Source: Aestuariivivens insulae
Lineage (GTDB): Bacteria > Bacteroidota > Bacteroidia > Flavobacteriales > Flavobacteriaceae
Assembly (NCBI RefSeq): GCF_022662195.1
Contig: NZ_JAKMCS010000021.1
Location: 1 to 54,785 of the forward strand
DNA length: 54,785 bases
Direction of reading: 5' to 3'
The notes below the pieces were generated by a model. It was not told the DNA's origin. It was given only the letters and a program-made list of their open reading frames with translations, and did not search any database. Below are positions 26,826 through 35,133 of this stretch, one piece after another (positions within the stretch are counted from its first letter, which is position 1; each line of letters opens with the position of its first letter). The translations under genes were made by a program, and so were the position numbers.

Positions 26826-28187
26826 TCACTTTCTCCAACTTTTTTCAATCTCTTCCAATGTTCTTCCCTTTGTTTCTGGAATCATTTTAAAGGTAAAAAT
26901 CAATAAAATTAAAGTGTTCACCATAAACACCCAAAACGTAAATGCTCCTCCTAGGTCTTTTAACATTATGGGTGTAAACTGTGTTATGGCCACAACTCCC
27001 AGCCAAAGCACAAGCGTAGCGAAAGACATTGCCAAACCTCTTGTCTTGGTGGGAAAAATTTCTGAAATAATGACCCAAGGAATAGGCCCCAGCGATGATG
27101 AAAAACTGGCCACAAAACCTAAAATAAAAATTAAGGTCCATATACTTGACGTTTGCCCCGTGTAGAAGATAATCCCAACGCCAAACAAGCACACAACCAT
27201 TCCAGATAAACCCCAAAGCAATAAGGTCTTTCTCCCTGCCCGGTCTATGAAACCAATTGCCACAAAAGTAAAAATGGTATTTATGGCTCCTATAATAACC
27301 GTTTGAAATAAGGCGGAATCAGTACTGAATCCCATGTTTTTAAAAATTTCGGGAGCATAATAAATAATGGCATTAATCCCTGTAATTTGTGAAAAAAGCG
27401 CCAGTACCATACCCACAATCAATGCTGGTCTAAGGTTTTTAGAAAATAGCTCTTTTAATGTGCCTTTTTCTTCTTTAAGCGCCTCTTTAATCTCATTTAA
27501 AACTTTACCTCCTTGGCTACTGCCATTTACTCTGTTAAGTATTTTGGAGGCTTCATCTGTTTTATTTTTTGAGGCCAACCAACGTGGGCTTTCTGGAACA
27601 ATTAACAACATAACAAAGAATAATGCTGCCGGTATAATTTCTGAACCTAACATATAACGCCATCCTTTTTCAATATTCCAAGTTTCAGTTCCATAATTTG
27701 CTATTTTTAAATTAATAAAATATACAATGTTAATCCCCAATACAATAGCCAATTGGTAGAGGGTAACTAACATGCCCCTCTTATTAGCCGGGGCTATTTC
27801 AGAGATATATAAAGGTGAAAGCATAGAAGCCGCTCCTACACCTACTCCGCCAATAAACCTGGCCATAACAAACTGTGAAAGTGTATTAGGAACTGCAGAC
27901 CCTATTGCAGAAATTGAAAAAAGAACGGCTGTCATAAAAAGTACTTTTCTTCGTCCGTACTTATCGCTAAAATAACCAGCTAACATAGCTCCAAACACAC
28001 AACCCCAAATAGCACTTGATGCTGCCCACCCCGTCATGGCCGCAGAGAGTTCAAACTTAGTTTGCAAAAAGCCTATGGCCCCTGCAATAACGGCTGTATC
28101 GTAACCAAACAATAAGCCTCCCAATGAGGCAGTAATGGTAACTAAATACACATAAGACATATTGGTTTTTTGAATGGATTTGTTCAT
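26826..28187 (-). CDS. MFS sugar porter (mannose import predicted)
   Basis: This 453-residue, 12-helix transporter of the sugar porter family has all the hallmarks: GYDTAVIAGAIGFLQ, the loop motif DKYGRRKVLF, RFIGGVGVGAASMLSPLYIS, PESPRWLASKNK, GRKTLLLWG and the C-terminal PETKGRTLEEIEKSW. Relatives import hexoses or pentoses with protons. Its place between the ROK kinase gene and a GH92 gene points to mannose as substrate; this is inference. It lies 84 nt downstream of the kinase gene on the same strand. It would provide the inner-membrane uptake step in a locus with no SusC/SusD. Confidence 0.9.
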   Translation of the reverse strand: MNKSIQKTNMSYVYLVTITASLGGLLFGYDTAVIAGAIGFLQTKFELSAAMTGWAASSAIWGCVFGAMLAGYFSDKYGRRKVLFMTAVLFSISAIGSAVPNTLSQFVMARFIGGVGVGAASMLSPLYISEIAPANKRGMLVTLYQLAIVLGINIVYFINLKIANYGTETWNIEKGWRYMLGSEIIPAALFFVMLLIVPESPRWLASKNKTDEASKILNRVNGSSQGGKVLNEIKEALKEEKGTLKELFSKNLRPALIVGMVLALFSQITGINAIIYYAPEIFKNMGFSTDSALFQTVIIGAINTIFTFVAIGFIDRAGRKTLLLWGLSGMVVCLFGVGIIFYTGQTSSIWTLIFILGFVASFSSSLGPIPWVIISEIFPTKTRGLAMSFATLVLWLGVVAITQFTPIMLKDLGGAFTFWVFMVNTLILLIFTFKMIPETKGRTLEEIEKSWRK

Positions 28188-28271
28188 AGCACAACAATGT
28201 TAATTAATGATTATCAATGTTTTATATTTTATTAAAGGGTAAAGGAAAAACGATTTCATTTGATATATAGC

Positions 28272-29198
28272 TTAAAGGTTAGGTAGATCATTTTTCACAT
28301 GCCCCCAAAAGTGGGGATCAAATAGTTTAGCACTACCTATTATGGCAGCATCTTCCATGAGCTTAGAAATTTCATAATCGACAAGCAACCCAGCCTCTTT
28401 GATCTTTTGTTTTAAAACTGGCAGAAAGAATTCGTAGGCCAAAGATACATTCCCCCCTAATATGATAAGCTCTGGTTTGAATTTTTGAAGAAAAGGAATC
28501 ATAAACTCTGCCATGTTAGAACCGAATCCTGTAAAAACCTGCTTTGAATCGGCATCATTAGCTTCAGCAATTTCTTTCACGCCATGGACTTGCTTTGAAG
28601 CTATCTCATAATAGCGTTTGATACACCAACGTGTTGAAAAATAATCATCTCCTATTCCATCCTTATAGGGTTTATCCCATAAACAACCTCCCTCGGGCAC
28701 ATCATCAGCATTAACCTGAGGCACGCCATCTTTTATAAAGGCAGAACCAAATCCAGTACCCAAAGTAACAGCAATGGTCTTACTATAGTTTTTAGCTTTA
28801 CCCATAGCAGAGACCCCTACCCCAAAGGCTGTAGCATCATTAATAAACCGCATATTTACCGAACCGGCGTTAATATATTTTGCCAATTCATCGGGGATGG
28901 ATACATTATAGAGGTTTTCATATTTGTCATTACCTTCAAACATGGCCAGTCCAGTTTTATAATGAAATGGGCCTGGCATAGCAAATCCAATATTAATATC
29001 TGTTGTCTTGGAAACATCGGCTATGGTTTTATTAATGGCCTGGCTCCAGTTCTCAAGAATGTCTTCCTTTGCGGCTTTATTATTGACTTTTACAGAATGT
29101 GTTGTTCCCGAAATGATTTCAAGGGTATTAATATCTACTGCTGCACTTGTGATATGGCTTCCACCTATATCAACACCAATGGCTATGTTTTTGCTCAT
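28272..29198 (-). CDS. ROK-family sugar kinase (manno- or glucokinase)
   Basis: This cytoplasmic 308-residue kinase is likely to phosphorylate the mannose released by the GH92 enzymes, feeding the isomerase encoded in the same locus. The ATP site GVDIGGSHITSAAVD, the catalytic aspartate in FINDATAFGVG and the phosphate loop VTLGTGFGSAFI are clear. The usual ROK zinc motif (GHxxx...CxCGxxGC) is absent; the corresponding stretch reads VPEGGCLWDKPYKDGIGDD. Some ROK kinases lack it, so activity is still expected. A candidate operator lies 29-47 nt upstream. It could equally act on glucose or GlcNAc. Confidence 0.85.
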   Translation of the reverse strand: MSKNIAIGVDIGGSHITSAAVDINTLEIISGTTHSVKVNNKAAKEDILENWSQAINKTIADVSKTTDINIGFAMPGPFHYKTGLAMFEGNDKYENLYNVSIPDELAKYINAGSVNMRFINDATAFGVGVSAMGKAKNYSKTIAVTLGTGFGSAFIKDGVPQVNADDVPEGGCLWDKPYKDGIGDDYFSTRWCIKRYYEIASKQVHGVKEIAEANDADSKQVFTGFGSNMAEFMIPFLQKFKPELIILGGNVSLAYEFFLPVLKQKIKEAGLLVDYEISKLMEDAAIIGSAKLFDPHFWGHVKNDLPNL

Positions 29199-29226
29199 CT
29201 AATTATAAATTTATCATGTATAAATA

Positions 29227-29245
29227 ATGTTCGAATGTATATACA
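29227..29245. promoter_or_regulatory. Candidate GntR operator upstream of the ROK kinase
   Basis: ATGTTCGAATGTATATACA contains the perfect palindrome TGTATATACA (29236-29245) and shares 13 of 19 positions with the reverse complement of the site at 40174-40192. It lies between the GntR gene stop and the kinase start. Confidence 0.5.
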
Positions 29246-29290
29246 ATTTAACTAAAAACAACTTTTAAGCATTTTGGTTGCCTTTAATGC

Positions 29291-30028
29291 TTAAAGTTCT
29301 CTTTTAATATCTATATCGTAAGTAAAATAATCGGTATGATAATATACCGTATTATATTCCACTGGTCTGTCGCCAACATCCAAGACCAAGCGTTCTCTCT
29401 TTAAAATAGCCATCTCTTTTTTTACATCTAACATCTCTGCTATCTTAGCATCGGCCGAGACCGCTTTTAATTTTTCTTTGGAGGTAGACACAATAATATC
29501 GTGCTCCCTTTCTAATAATTCATATAAAGGAACCATGAAATTTTCATCACCTGTAATTCCAATCCGCGGGTGGAAATAAGAAACAGAATATAAGTATTTG
29601 GCTTCCTTAGACCCTCTTATTTTCTCCAGCTTCCAAACCTTTTTGGTTTCTGGGACACCTAAAGCTTCGTAGACTTCCTTCTCTGCCTGTACCAAAGCAA
29701 CATTCACTAAGTAATTAACCACTTCGATACCCTGATTGCGCATTTCTTTGGTAAAGCTTATCCAGTTATCTAGACGTGTTGATATTTTTTTGGCAATAAC
29801 CTTGGTTCCAATACCTTTTTTACGTTCAATTAGTCCTTCGTGTACCAATTTATTAATGGCTTGTCTTATGGTATTTCTAGATACCCCAAGCTTTTTAGAC
29901 AAAGCGACCTCTTTAGGTAAAAGCTTGTCTCCTTTAATATAATCTTCCCTTTTTATTAACTCCCTTAGATAAATTTCTATTTGGGCATGGAGCGGTACGG
30001 GACTGTTTTGATCTAACTTAAAATTCAT
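29291..30028 (-). CDS. GntR-family regulator with UTRA domain
   Basis: This 245-residue regulator of the HutC subfamily has a winged-helix domain (about 8-75) containing LLPKEVALSKKLGVSRNTIR and INKLVHEGLIERKKGIGTKV. It is followed by a UTRA effector domain (about 95-240) ending RPVEYNTVYYHTDYFTYDI, as in NagR-like regulators that bind phosphorylated sugars. By position it is the local regulator of the mannoside locus and probably senses a sugar phosphate such as mannose-6-phosphate (inference). The palindromes at 23691, 29227 and 40174 are its candidate sites. It lies 57 nt after the glycosidase gene and 92 nt before the kinase gene. Confidence 0.93.
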   Translation of the reverse strand: MNFKLDQNSPVPLHAQIEIYLRELIKREDYIKGDKLLPKEVALSKKLGVSRNTIRQAINKLVHEGLIERKKGIGTKVIAKKISTRLDNWISFTKEMRNQGIEVVNYLVNVALVQAEKEVYEALGVPETKKVWKLEKIRGSKEAKYLYSVSYFHPRIGITGDENFMVPLYELLEREHDIIVSTSKEKLKAVSADAKIAEMLDVKKEMAILKRERLVLDVGDRPVEYNTVYYHTDYFTYDIDIKREL

Positions 30029-30085
30029 TATCGAAACCTTAGATTTTTCACATTTTATTGAAGGCTAAATATATGACATTTTAAT

Positions 30086-31372
30086 TTATTTGTTAGCCCA
30101 GTCATAGAACAGTTCTATAGCCGTATATAACACCCCTGCCGAACCTCTAAAAGTCCCAGAACCTTCGGGTTTGTTATCCACAGTATACCATTCAAAAAAA
30201 CCATCATTTTTAATCACGCGATCCGTCATAGGTTTCATGTGTTCGTAGGCTTCCTGAATAAAGCCATATTTTATCAATTGCTGAATCATACGTCCTCCAA
30301 ACCAGGTCCAATCGCCTCCATTTTGGTACCCATAAGGATACATCCCTTTATTCTCGAAAGCCCATTCTGGGTATGGCGGATACATGGTAAGTCCTATCGA
30401 ACCGGCTCCGGAAGCTTTTACATTGGCCACCATTTTATCTAAAGCTGTTTTAATCTGCTTCTTATTTAACAAGCCGGCTTCTATAGCTACCGCTGTTCCT
30501 CCATGATAATAGATCTCATTTTCATTAAAATCCTCTGGATAAGGTGACTTTTCTAAATACACATGGGGAATAAACTTTTGATTCGCTTCATCCCAAAGTA
30601 CCTTCATGGTATTTTTGGCAATGTCATTGCGAATTGCTTGCCATTTTCCTTTGGTCTCGGGAATGAGCTCCATCATATTATCCAAAGCAATCAATAGCAT
30701 GGCATTATCATAAATATCTACACAATACACCGTATCATCGGTTATATAAACACCCCAAGGGTGGGTATGTTGCACATCGCCCCAATCAGCCGTAGTCGCT
30801 CCATAGATCAACCCATATTTTTCAGACCAACGGTGATTCATTAAAAACGCCATGGACTGTTCCATACGTTCGGCTACCGTAGCATGGCCCACTTGAACAT
30901 TTAAAAACCCGGTATCTCCCGTTTTCTTAATATACTTGTACACGGCCTGTACCAAGGACGTTTCATGATCGGTTTCTACCGTGTTTTTATGTCCGCAATA
31001 ATTAGGCTCTAAATCGGTATAAATATATTGATACCCGCCTTCGGTCTGTACGGCTTTTTCCTTCGGAATAAACCCATCTATAATATTGCCATCGTCTCCT
31101 TGCAACCGAAAAAAGACCAGCAAATTTTCTTTAAGGGCTTCCTTGTCAAACACTTCGGCCGACAATTCAATAAAGGTATTATAATCCCTTATCCAAACTT
31201 CGCCGTAGCCATCGCCAGCATTAAAGCCTGTTTTAACAACCTTAAGGGCTCTTTCTTTAACTTCCTTAAAATCCTGATCGGCTAATATTTTTTGGGCTAA
31301 TTCCTTATTAGCTCTGTTCCCTGAACATGCTATTAGAACACATGCTATTCCCGTAAGCAATAATTGTTTCAT
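30086..31372 (-). CDS. Six-hairpin (alpha/alpha)6 glycosidase-like lipoprotein
   Basis: This 428-residue protein with lipobox LIAC (Cys16) has an (alpha/alpha)6-toroid look. It shows GYGEVWIRDYNTFIEL near residue 60 (the W-I-R-D turn common to such glycosidases), ETDHETSLVQAVYKYIKKTGD, then GLIYGATTADWGDVQ and a late YQNGGDWTWFGGRM. It is reminiscent of GH63/GH15/GH125-type folds, but it lacks the motif I associate with GH125 alpha-1,6-mannosidases, so I do not assign a family. Its place among three GH92 genes suggests an exo- or debranching activity on mannose-rich or glucosylated N-glycans. The 76-nt gap upstream carries an intergenic repeat. Confidence 0.72.
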   Translation of the reverse strand: MKQLLLTGIACVLIACSGNRANKELAQKILADQDFKEVKERALKVVKTGFNAGDGYGEVWIRDYNTFIELSAEVFDKEALKENLLVFFRLQGDDGNIIDGFIPKEKAVQTEGGYQYIYTDLEPNYCGHKNTVETDHETSLVQAVYKYIKKTGDTGFLNVQVGHATVAERMEQSMAFLMNHRWSEKYGLIYGATTADWGDVQHTHPWGVYITDDTVYCVDIYDNAMLLIALDNMMELIPETKGKWQAIRNDIAKNTMKVLWDEANQKFIPHVYLEKSPYPEDFNENEIYYHGGTAVAIEAGLLNKKQIKTALDKMVANVKASGAGSIGLTMYPPYPEWAFENKGMYPYGYQNGGDWTWFGGRMIQQLIKYGFIQEAYEHMKPMTDRVIKNDGFFEWYTVDNKPEGSGTFRGSAGVLYTAIELFYDWANK

Positions 31373-31401
31373 TTGTTAATTTTTTATTATTAAAAAGATT
31401 C

Positions 31402-31447
31402 TTCGCCTTGACTTCGACTACGCTCAGTCTGACAGCTCTGAATGACA
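31402..31447. repeat. Dispersed flavobacterial repeat within the mannoside locus
   Basis: 'cttgacttcgactacgctca' followed by 'gtctgacagctctgaatgaca' is a recognisable version of the CTTCGACT-ACGCTCAG-TGACA intergenic repeat of flavobacteria. It occupies most of the gap between the GH92 gene and the six-hairpin glycosidase gene and could separate their transcripts. Confidence 0.6.
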
Positions 31448-31448
31448 G

Positions 31449-33869
31449 TTATTCTATTGAATTAGACATCGATGGGGGCATTGTTTCCACGCCCCAATTT
31501 GTATTTGGTGCTTTACCTAAATTAAATTTTAAGGTTCCTCCTTTCATAAGCTCCTTATGCAACATCCAATGGTTAGTTATGGGTTTTCCATTCCAGGATG
31601 CCTCTTGGATATAATGATTTTCTGGTGACTGATTGATCGTTTCAATAACCAGTTCATTTCCGGGATAATAGGCCTCATCTAATTTGATCGTTATTTTATC
31701 AAACAACGGACTGCCAAACTGAAACGTTGGATTGGCGGCACTATGTCCCTGCACATCAAACAATCCCATAGACGCCATAACATACCAGGCCCCTAACTGC
31801 CCTTGATCTTCATCCTGTCCCACGCCATAGCCTCTTAAAGGTTCTGTGCCATAAAACTCGTTACAGATGGTACGCACCCATTTTTGGGTTAACCAGGGCT
31901 TCCCTGAATAATTAAATAACCAGGCATCATGCAAACAGGGTTGATTCCCATGATTGTATAATTTTTCAAGCCCTGAAAAACTATGTATATTTTCTGAATC
32001 TCCACCAAACATTGTTTTTTGAGCATCGGTAAACATGGTTTCCAATCGTTGGTTAAACAGGTCCTTACCAATTAAACCAATCAATCCCACTGGGTCATGT
32101 GGTACATACCAGGTATATTGATAGGCATTACCTTCCTGAAATCCGTCCCAAGGACGAATGGGGTCAAAATCTTCAATAAATGAACCATCTTCATTTTTAG
32201 GGCGAATATACTTAGTAGCAGGATCAAACAAATTATTATAGTAACCTGCTTGCTCCATAAGGATTTTATAATTTACAGTATCTTTTAGTCCCTTGGCCAT
32301 TTGTGCCACGGCATACGAACTAAAGCTATACTCCAACGTATGGGAAGCTCCAAAATTCATTCGCCATCCATTGGATAATTCAAACTCTTTATAGGGCACG
32401 TATTTATTTTTTATAAAAAATTCCATATCGTACTTACCATTTCCTGAATTCCGCCCTTCATAAACCATTTCATTTTTTAAAGCAGCTTCATAGCCTGTCT
32501 TTACATCTAAGTCACGTATGCCTACATTATATGCAGACGCCAAAAGCAAGCCTTGAAAATTGGTTTGAACACCATTAGTGTAGTTTCCTGCTGCTGCTCC
32601 ATCATGCAACCAGCCTCTGTCTTTATAAAAATCGATATTGGATTGTAAATAATTGCTAAATGTTCTTGGATAGGCCAAAGACCATAACTGGCTTAAATTC
32701 CAAAAGGCGCCCCACATACCATCGGTATTATAATGGTTGTATTTAATGTTGCCTTCAGCATCTAAAACGGTTCGTCCTATTTTACCATCTACCAAGGGAT
32801 AATCCCCATTAACATCGTTAGATATGCCTCTACCTAATAGGGCATGGTACAACCCTGTATAAAATTTTATCCTATTACTTTCACTGCCGCCTTCAACTAC
32901 TATTCGGTTAAGCTCTGTATTCCAAATTGAATTAGACTGTTTCCTAACACTATCAAAAGTTTGATCTTTTGCTTCTGTATTTAAATTCAATCGTGCATTA
33001 TCCACTGAGGTATAACTTAATCCTGTTTGGACTTCCAGTATATCCTCTTGGGCCATATCAAAAGTTAGATATAAGCCATTATTTATTCCTTCCGTTTTAA
33101 GGGTGCCTTGCTTTTGAATGGAATCTATAAAACTTCCTGTTGAAGTTGGTTTTTTATTGAACCTCGCAACAAAATACATTTTCACTCTTTTCCCAGGGTC
33201 ACAAAACGTTAAATATTGAGGATAGGTCTCTATATATCCTTCCATTTCAGTTTCATTAACAATTTGAACACTGGTGTTTGTAACGGTGCTGCTTTCTCCC
33301 TGTCTATGGCCTATATCCACAATTAAATGGGCCTTGTCTGTCTTCGGAAAAGTATAACGATGAAATCCTACTCTTTCTGTAGAAGTAATTTCTGCTTTCA
33401 CATTATAATCTTTTAGAAAAACACTATAATACCCTGTTTCTGAATATTCTGAGGCTTTATCAAACCTAGATCGGTATCCCGCATCTGGATTTTCTAAAGT
33501 TCCGGGAACTGTTTTTAAATCCCCAACGGTTGGCATGAATACCAAGCCTCCAATTTGAAATTCATGAAAATGACCAAAGCCTTCAATAGAGGTATGTCTA
33601 TCGTCATAGCCTCTAGGTTCCCAACCTCCGGCACTATTATATGCGTTAGTATGTGGTGCTAATTTGGCCATGCCAAAAGGGCGTGCTGCTGGTGTGTAAA
33701 AAAACCAACGTCCATGTACAGATCCTATTTGTGGATCGACATATTGCGTTAGATCTACTAATGGTTTTTCTATTTTTTCAGCTTTACTACAACCAATAGC
33801 TAGTAATGTAATTAATATCAAAACAATTACTGATGCTGACCATTTATGTGTATTTATTCTGAATCTCAT
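31449..33869 (-). CDS. GH92 alpha-mannosidase lipoprotein
   Basis: This 806-residue GH92 enzyme has no accessory domain. A lipoprotein signal ends LLAIGC (Cys27), predicting membrane anchoring. The catalytic module opens with LTQYVDPQIGSVHGRWFFY and ARPFGMAKLAPHTN. The diagnostic DEDQGQLGAWYVMASMGLFD begins at residue 686, with the C-terminal sandwich ending GGTLKFNLGKAPNTNWG. The glutamate of the DEDxGQ block is expected to be the general acid. Linkage preference (alpha-1,2, 1,3, 1,4 or 1,6) cannot be read from the sequence. It lies 125 nt downstream of the phosphatase-like gene, all on the minus strand. Confidence 0.93.
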   Translation of the reverse strand: MRFRINTHKWSASVIVLILITLLAIGCSKAEKIEKPLVDLTQYVDPQIGSVHGRWFFYTPAARPFGMAKLAPHTNAYNSAGGWEPRGYDDRHTSIEGFGHFHEFQIGGLVFMPTVGDLKTVPGTLENPDAGYRSRFDKASEYSETGYYSVFLKDYNVKAEITSTERVGFHRYTFPKTDKAHLIVDIGHRQGESSTVTNTSVQIVNETEMEGYIETYPQYLTFCDPGKRVKMYFVARFNKKPTSTGSFIDSIQKQGTLKTEGINNGLYLTFDMAQEDILEVQTGLSYTSVDNARLNLNTEAKDQTFDSVRKQSNSIWNTELNRIVVEGGSESNRIKFYTGLYHALLGRGISNDVNGDYPLVDGKIGRTVLDAEGNIKYNHYNTDGMWGAFWNLSQLWSLAYPRTFSNYLQSNIDFYKDRGWLHDGAAAGNYTNGVQTNFQGLLLASAYNVGIRDLDVKTGYEAALKNEMVYEGRNSGNGKYDMEFFIKNKYVPYKEFELSNGWRMNFGASHTLEYSFSSYAVAQMAKGLKDTVNYKILMEQAGYYNNLFDPATKYIRPKNEDGSFIEDFDPIRPWDGFQEGNAYQYTWYVPHDPVGLIGLIGKDLFNQRLETMFTDAQKTMFGGDSENIHSFSGLEKLYNHGNQPCLHDAWLFNYSGKPWLTQKWVRTICNEFYGTEPLRGYGVGQDEDQGQLGAWYVMASMGLFDVQGHSAANPTFQFGSPLFDKITIKLDEAYYPGNELVIETINQSPENHYIQEASWNGKPITNHWMLHKELMKGGTLKFNLGKAPNTNWGVETMPPSMSNSIE

Positions 33870-33994
33870 TATATAGTATTAAATATTAGCTTCATTCAAT
33901 AGCACAACCATGCTTAACCTCTATTATATTCCAGACTGGCAACCTATAAACAAGTTCGAAAACAAACGAACATCGTTTTACAAACCTCTACTTC

Positions 33995-35047
33995 TTATTT
34001 AGCAACATATACACTTTCAATACTGGCCCCTACAGGGTGATTGGCCTTAAAGGTCATGCCCAAAAGATGAGCTGCGGTTTGTGCTATTTGGTCTTGATAA
34101 ATTTGTCCTTCAACAGCTACCTCTCCCAACGTTGGTATTCCAGGTCCTAGGGCAACCAACCAGGTTTCATTGCTATGTGGGGCTCCTGTACCGTGATCTG
34201 TCCATTTGTCTCCTGTACCCCTACCATGGTCTGGATATACCAAAATTGCCGTTTTGTCCTTATAAAAAGGATCGTTTTGAAGTGTGTTCCATAAATTAGA
34301 TATCATCTTATCTATACGATTGGCTGCACTTAAATATTTAGCATACTCGCCACTGTGTCCATAGTTATCGGTATCACCAAAATCGATATGAACCACTTTG
34401 GGATGATGATTTTGTATGTACGCCTTGGTCATCATAAAAGTTAACTCATCTGGTCTACATTCATGAAAATGATCAGGAATTAAATGTTGCAGTTCATTGA
34501 TAAGGTGTTGTGCTTCAGAGTTGTTTTTATCCAATACATCTTCACCTGGTAAATTCACTAACATACCATTACGGTCGCGATTCAATATTCTTCCAAGCGC
34601 ATCCCATGACGCAAAAGTGACCACTTTCCCATGATAATCTTGATGCTTATTAAAAAACTCCAAAACGTTTTCGTTAGGATTATTTGGATACTCGTTCGAA
34701 TTGACTTTGGGGTCGTAATAGCCACATAGTGTTTCACTTCTACCAGGATAGGAAAACCAATATTCATTCTTTACATCGACCTTGTTGCCAAGAGCTCTAT
34801 TGCCATAAAGCTGTCCTTTTGATGCTATCGTATTCCAAAAAAACGGCATCAACTTTTCTCTTCTTTCAGCCTCGGTGTCTACCCAAAATTTCTTGTTCTC
34901 TATTAAAAGTGAGTCTGCTCCCTTAAAAACTTCCTGCCATCGCAATCCATCTATCGAGATTAAAATAATATTTTCAACTTTATCTTGCTGTTGGGCAAAA
35001 CCACCTAAAGAAAGGAGCAATAAAAAAACTAACAACCTAATTTTCAT
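33995..35047 (-). CDS. Secreted alkaline-phosphatase-superfamily hydrolase
   Basis: This 350-residue exported protein has a signal peptide ending GGFAQ. It carries a type I phosphodiesterase / nucleotide pyrophosphatase-like fold: ENIILISIDGLRWQEVF gives metal ligand D33, FSYPGRSETLCGYYDP provides a nucleophile at S104 or T106, VHIDFGDTDNYGHSGEY and ILVYPDHGRGTGDKW supply the second metal site, and HSNETWLVALGPG closes it. It could remove phosphate mono- or diesters. Lying inside a GH92 operon, it may uncap phosphorylated mannan (inference). The alternative is a general nucleotide phosphodiesterase. Confidence 0.85.
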   Translation of the reverse strand: MKIRLLVFLLLLSLGGFAQQQDKVENIILISIDGLRWQEVFKGADSLLIENKKFWVDTEAERREKLMPFFWNTIASKGQLYGNRALGNKVDVKNEYWFSYPGRSETLCGYYDPKVNSNEYPNNPNENVLEFFNKHQDYHGKVVTFASWDALGRILNRDRNGMLVNLPGEDVLDKNNSEAQHLINELQHLIPDHFHECRPDELTFMMTKAYIQNHHPKVVHIDFGDTDNYGHSGEYAKYLSAANRIDKMISNLWNTLQNDPFYKDKTAILVYPDHGRGTGDKWTDHGTGAPHSNETWLVALGPGIPTLGEVAVEGQIYQDQIAQTAAHLLGMTFKANHPVGASIESVYVAK

Positions 35048-35133
35048 AATTTTACATTTTTAATTTTAAAACATTTCGCTCGAAATTACATTGAAAATTT
35101 TATTATCAAAATTTTATTTTTTAATCCTCACTT

